Shown one piece after another: positions 7,525-8,297 of a stretch of 8,297 bases of DNA. The position numbers and the translations under genes were made by a program. Positions within the stretch are counted from its first letter, which is position 1, and every line of letters starts with the position of its first letter. Location: positions 1 to 8,297 of the forward strand of contig JAGHSS010000091.1 of the NCBI GenBank assembly GCA_018065745.1, written 5' to 3'. The notes beneath the pieces were generated by a model, which worked only from the letters and a program-made list of their open reading frames with translations, was not told where the DNA came from and ran no database searches. Source of the stretch: Candidatus Neoflavobacterium equi (GTDB lineage: Bacteria > Bacteroidota > Bacteroidia > Flavobacteriales > Flavobacteriaceae).

Positions 7525-8175
7525 TTATTTTTTTAAGAAAAGGGCTTGTTTAATTTTTTTTAATCTCTTTAATACTTTTTTGTCAAAAGTATAGCTGTGG
7601 TCAGGAGCTGCTGCCGCTGCCGCTGCCGTCATATTTTTTTTGTCTTGTGCAGGATCATAAAGCATTCCTGTGCACAAACACATTTTGTTTTCTTTGCGTT
7701 GAAGGATATCAAAATTGATACATGTTTTACAACCCGCCCAGAACGTTGGGTCGTCTGTCAATTCAGAAAATGGAACCGGTTTGTATCCCAAGTCAGAATT
7801 GATTTTCATCACTGCCAATCCCGTTGTAATTCCAAAAATTTTCGCTTCAGGATATTTTTTTCGAGAGTAGTCAAACGTGAAGGTTTTGATTTGTTTGGCC
7901 AAACCATATTTTCTGAAATCTGGATGTACAATCAAACCTGAATGCGCAACATAATTTCCATGAGACCAAGTCTCAATATAGCAGAACCCCGCAAACCTTC
8001 CGTCAGGAGCTATGGCGATGATGGCTTGTTCTTGATCAATTTTTTTGTGAATGTATTCAGGTGTACGCTTAGCGATACCAGTACCTCTCACTTTTGCAGA
8101 CGTTTCTATTGTGTCCACAATTTCTTGTGCAAAATGATAGTGCTCTTTCTGAGCAATCATGATTTTTACATCCAT
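7525..8175 (-). CDS. GNAT-family N-acyltransferase, candidate glutamate N-acetyl/succinyltransferase
   Basis: A 216-residue protein that opens the operon. Seen: a GNAT acetyl-CoA-binding motif A at residues 81-93 (strand LIVHP, then R88-K-Y-G91-L-A93, matching the R/Q-x-x-G-x-G/A pyrophosphate loop); a distinctive N-terminal stretch KVRGTGIAKRTPEYI (28-42); four cysteines, C149, C152, C166 and C168, after the GNAT core; a seven-alanine run (184-190); and a lysine-rich C-terminal tail (199-216). The ATG at 8175 is preferred. An in-frame upstream start at 8253 is a TTG, and its extra 26 residues look like translated AT-rich leader. The stop lies 5 bp before argG. From its place at the head of a complete arg operon lacking argA and argJ, I infer that it acylates glutamate with acetyl-CoA or, given the argF' signature, succinyl-CoA. 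The fold assignment is firm; the substrate is inference. It could instead be a regulatory or protein acetyltransferase. Confidence 0.85.
   Translation of the reverse strand: MDVKIMIAQKEHYHFAQEIVDTIETSAKVRGTGIAKRTPEYIHKKIDQEQAIIAIAPDGRFAGFCYIETWSHGNYVAHSGLIVHPDFRKYGLAKQIKTFTFDYSRKKYPEAKIFGITTGLAVMKINSDLGYKPVPFSELTDDPTFWAGCKTCINFDILQRKENKMCLCTGMLYDPAQDKKNMTAAAAAAAPDHSYTFDKKVLKRLKKIKQALFLKK
7606..7628 (-). repeat. Alanine-codon microsatellite in the GNAT gene
   Basis: Within coding sequence, seven consecutive alanine codons (residues 184-190) lie at 7606-7626. On the plus strand the core is (CTGCCG)x3 at 7611-7628. The tract is strikingly GC rich in an AT-rich neighbourhood. The unit is 6 bp, so gain or loss of a unit keeps the frame and changes the alanine number by two. 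It lies between the four-cysteine segment and the basic C-terminal tail and probably encodes a linker. Confidence 0.75.
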
Positions 8176-8297
8176 TATAGATAATCGATAAAATATAAAA
8201 TGAAACGAAATAGTATGGGATAAAATTGGAAAGCAATCGTTAAAATGCAGCAATCCTTTGTAGTTTTAACAAACTACTGTATAATCCTGATATATGT
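8176..8297 (-). promoter_or_regulatory. Leader/promoter region of the arg operon
   Basis: These 122 bp upstream of the first gene have no convincing coding content and should hold the operon promoter. I looked for the Bacteroidota sigma-factor pattern (TTTG about 19-21 bp upstream of TAnnTTTG) and found only imperfect fits, for example TATATTTT at 8197-8190 without a good upstream TTTG. No exact promoter is therefore called. The region contains an inverted repeat (8260-8277) and a 7-bp direct repeat (8232-8238 and 8249-8255). No riboswitch fold is obvious. Confidence 0.45.
8260..8277. repeat. Perfect inverted repeat, possible operator
   Basis: GTAGTTT-TAAC-AAACTAC: two perfectly complementary 7-bp arms around a 4-bp spacer, 85-102 bp upstream of the first ATG. 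Neither strand has a T-run after it, which argues against an intrinsic terminator of a preceding gene. It does not match the E. coli ARG box half-site (TGAAT/ATTCA). Operator function is inference from position and symmetry. Confidence 0.5.

Larger units (their letters stand above)
102..8175 (-). other. Eight-gene arginine biosynthesis operon
   Basis: All eight genes run in the same direction with intergenic distances of 5, -8, 4, 18, -11, 11 and 12 bp from the first gene to the last. There is no room for an internal promoter or terminator outside coding sequence. No purine-rich Shine-Dalgarno sequences precede the starts; leaders are simply A/T rich, as is usual in Bacteroidota. The set supplies every step from glutamate to arginine if the first gene is the glutamate N-acyltransferase. 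The carbamoyl phosphate synthase genes (carAB), an arginine repressor and argJ are not in the window. Confidence 0.9.

Noticed and set aside
7597..7941. Plus-strand open frame of 114 residues rich in Cys/Arg.
   Set aside because: It lies wholly antisense to the GNAT gene, has no recognisable domain, and its composition mirrors the opposite-strand codons.
8173..8253. In-frame N-terminal extension of the GNAT protein starting at 8253.
   Set aside because: The codon at 8253-8251 is TTG, the 26 extra residues are rich in Phe/His/Ile like translated AT-rich leader, and a normal ATG at 8175 gives a natural GNAT start.
8260..8277. Inverted repeat as a rho-independent terminator of an upstream gene.
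   Set aside because: No T-run follows on either strand, and no coding sequence is visible between it and the window edge.

Overview
The window is one contiguous arginine-biosynthesis operon, entirely on the minus strand, from a member of the Bacteroidota, most likely the Flavobacteriaceae. The support is clear AT richness, absence of Shine-Dalgarno-like sequences before the genes, and the gene set itself. The operon has an N-acylornithine-type carbamoyltransferase (argF') instead of ordinary ornithine carbamoyltransferase, a divergent Bacteroidota-style argininosuccinate synthase, and a leading GNAT gene.

In transcription order (right to left) the genes are: GNAT acyltransferase (8175-7525), argG (7519-6329), argC (6336-5359), argD (5354-4218), argF' (4199-3249), argB (3259-2477), argE (2465-1395) and argH (1382-102). 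Spacing is very tight: the largest gap is 18 bp, and argG/argC (8 bp) and argF'/argB (11 bp) overlap. This points to a single transcript with translational coupling. About 120 bp of non-coding sequence lies upstream of the first gene and holds a perfect 7+4+7 inverted repeat that could be an operator. About 100 bp of very AT-rich sequence follows argH, with at best a weak terminator.

Together the genes cover every step from glutamate to arginine if the GNAT protein is the glutamate N-acyltransferase: acylation (GNAT), phosphorylation (ArgB), reduction (ArgC), transamination (ArgD), carbamoylation of the still-acylated ornithine (ArgF'), deacylation of acyl-citrulline (ArgE), then ArgG and ArgH. 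No argJ is present and no canonical argA is recognisable. Residue 90 of ArgF', the position known to separate acetyl- from succinyl-ornithine carbamoyltransferases, is Ser rather than Glu. This predicts that the pathway runs on N-succinyl intermediates, as in Bacteroides fragilis, and makes the GNAT gene a candidate glutamate N-succinyltransferase.

There are no mobile elements, CRISPR arrays, tRNAs or rRNAs, and no broken genes. The most interesting points are the succinyl-type active site, the little-characterised first gene with its four-cysteine motif and alanine tract, and the divergent ArgG substrate loops.
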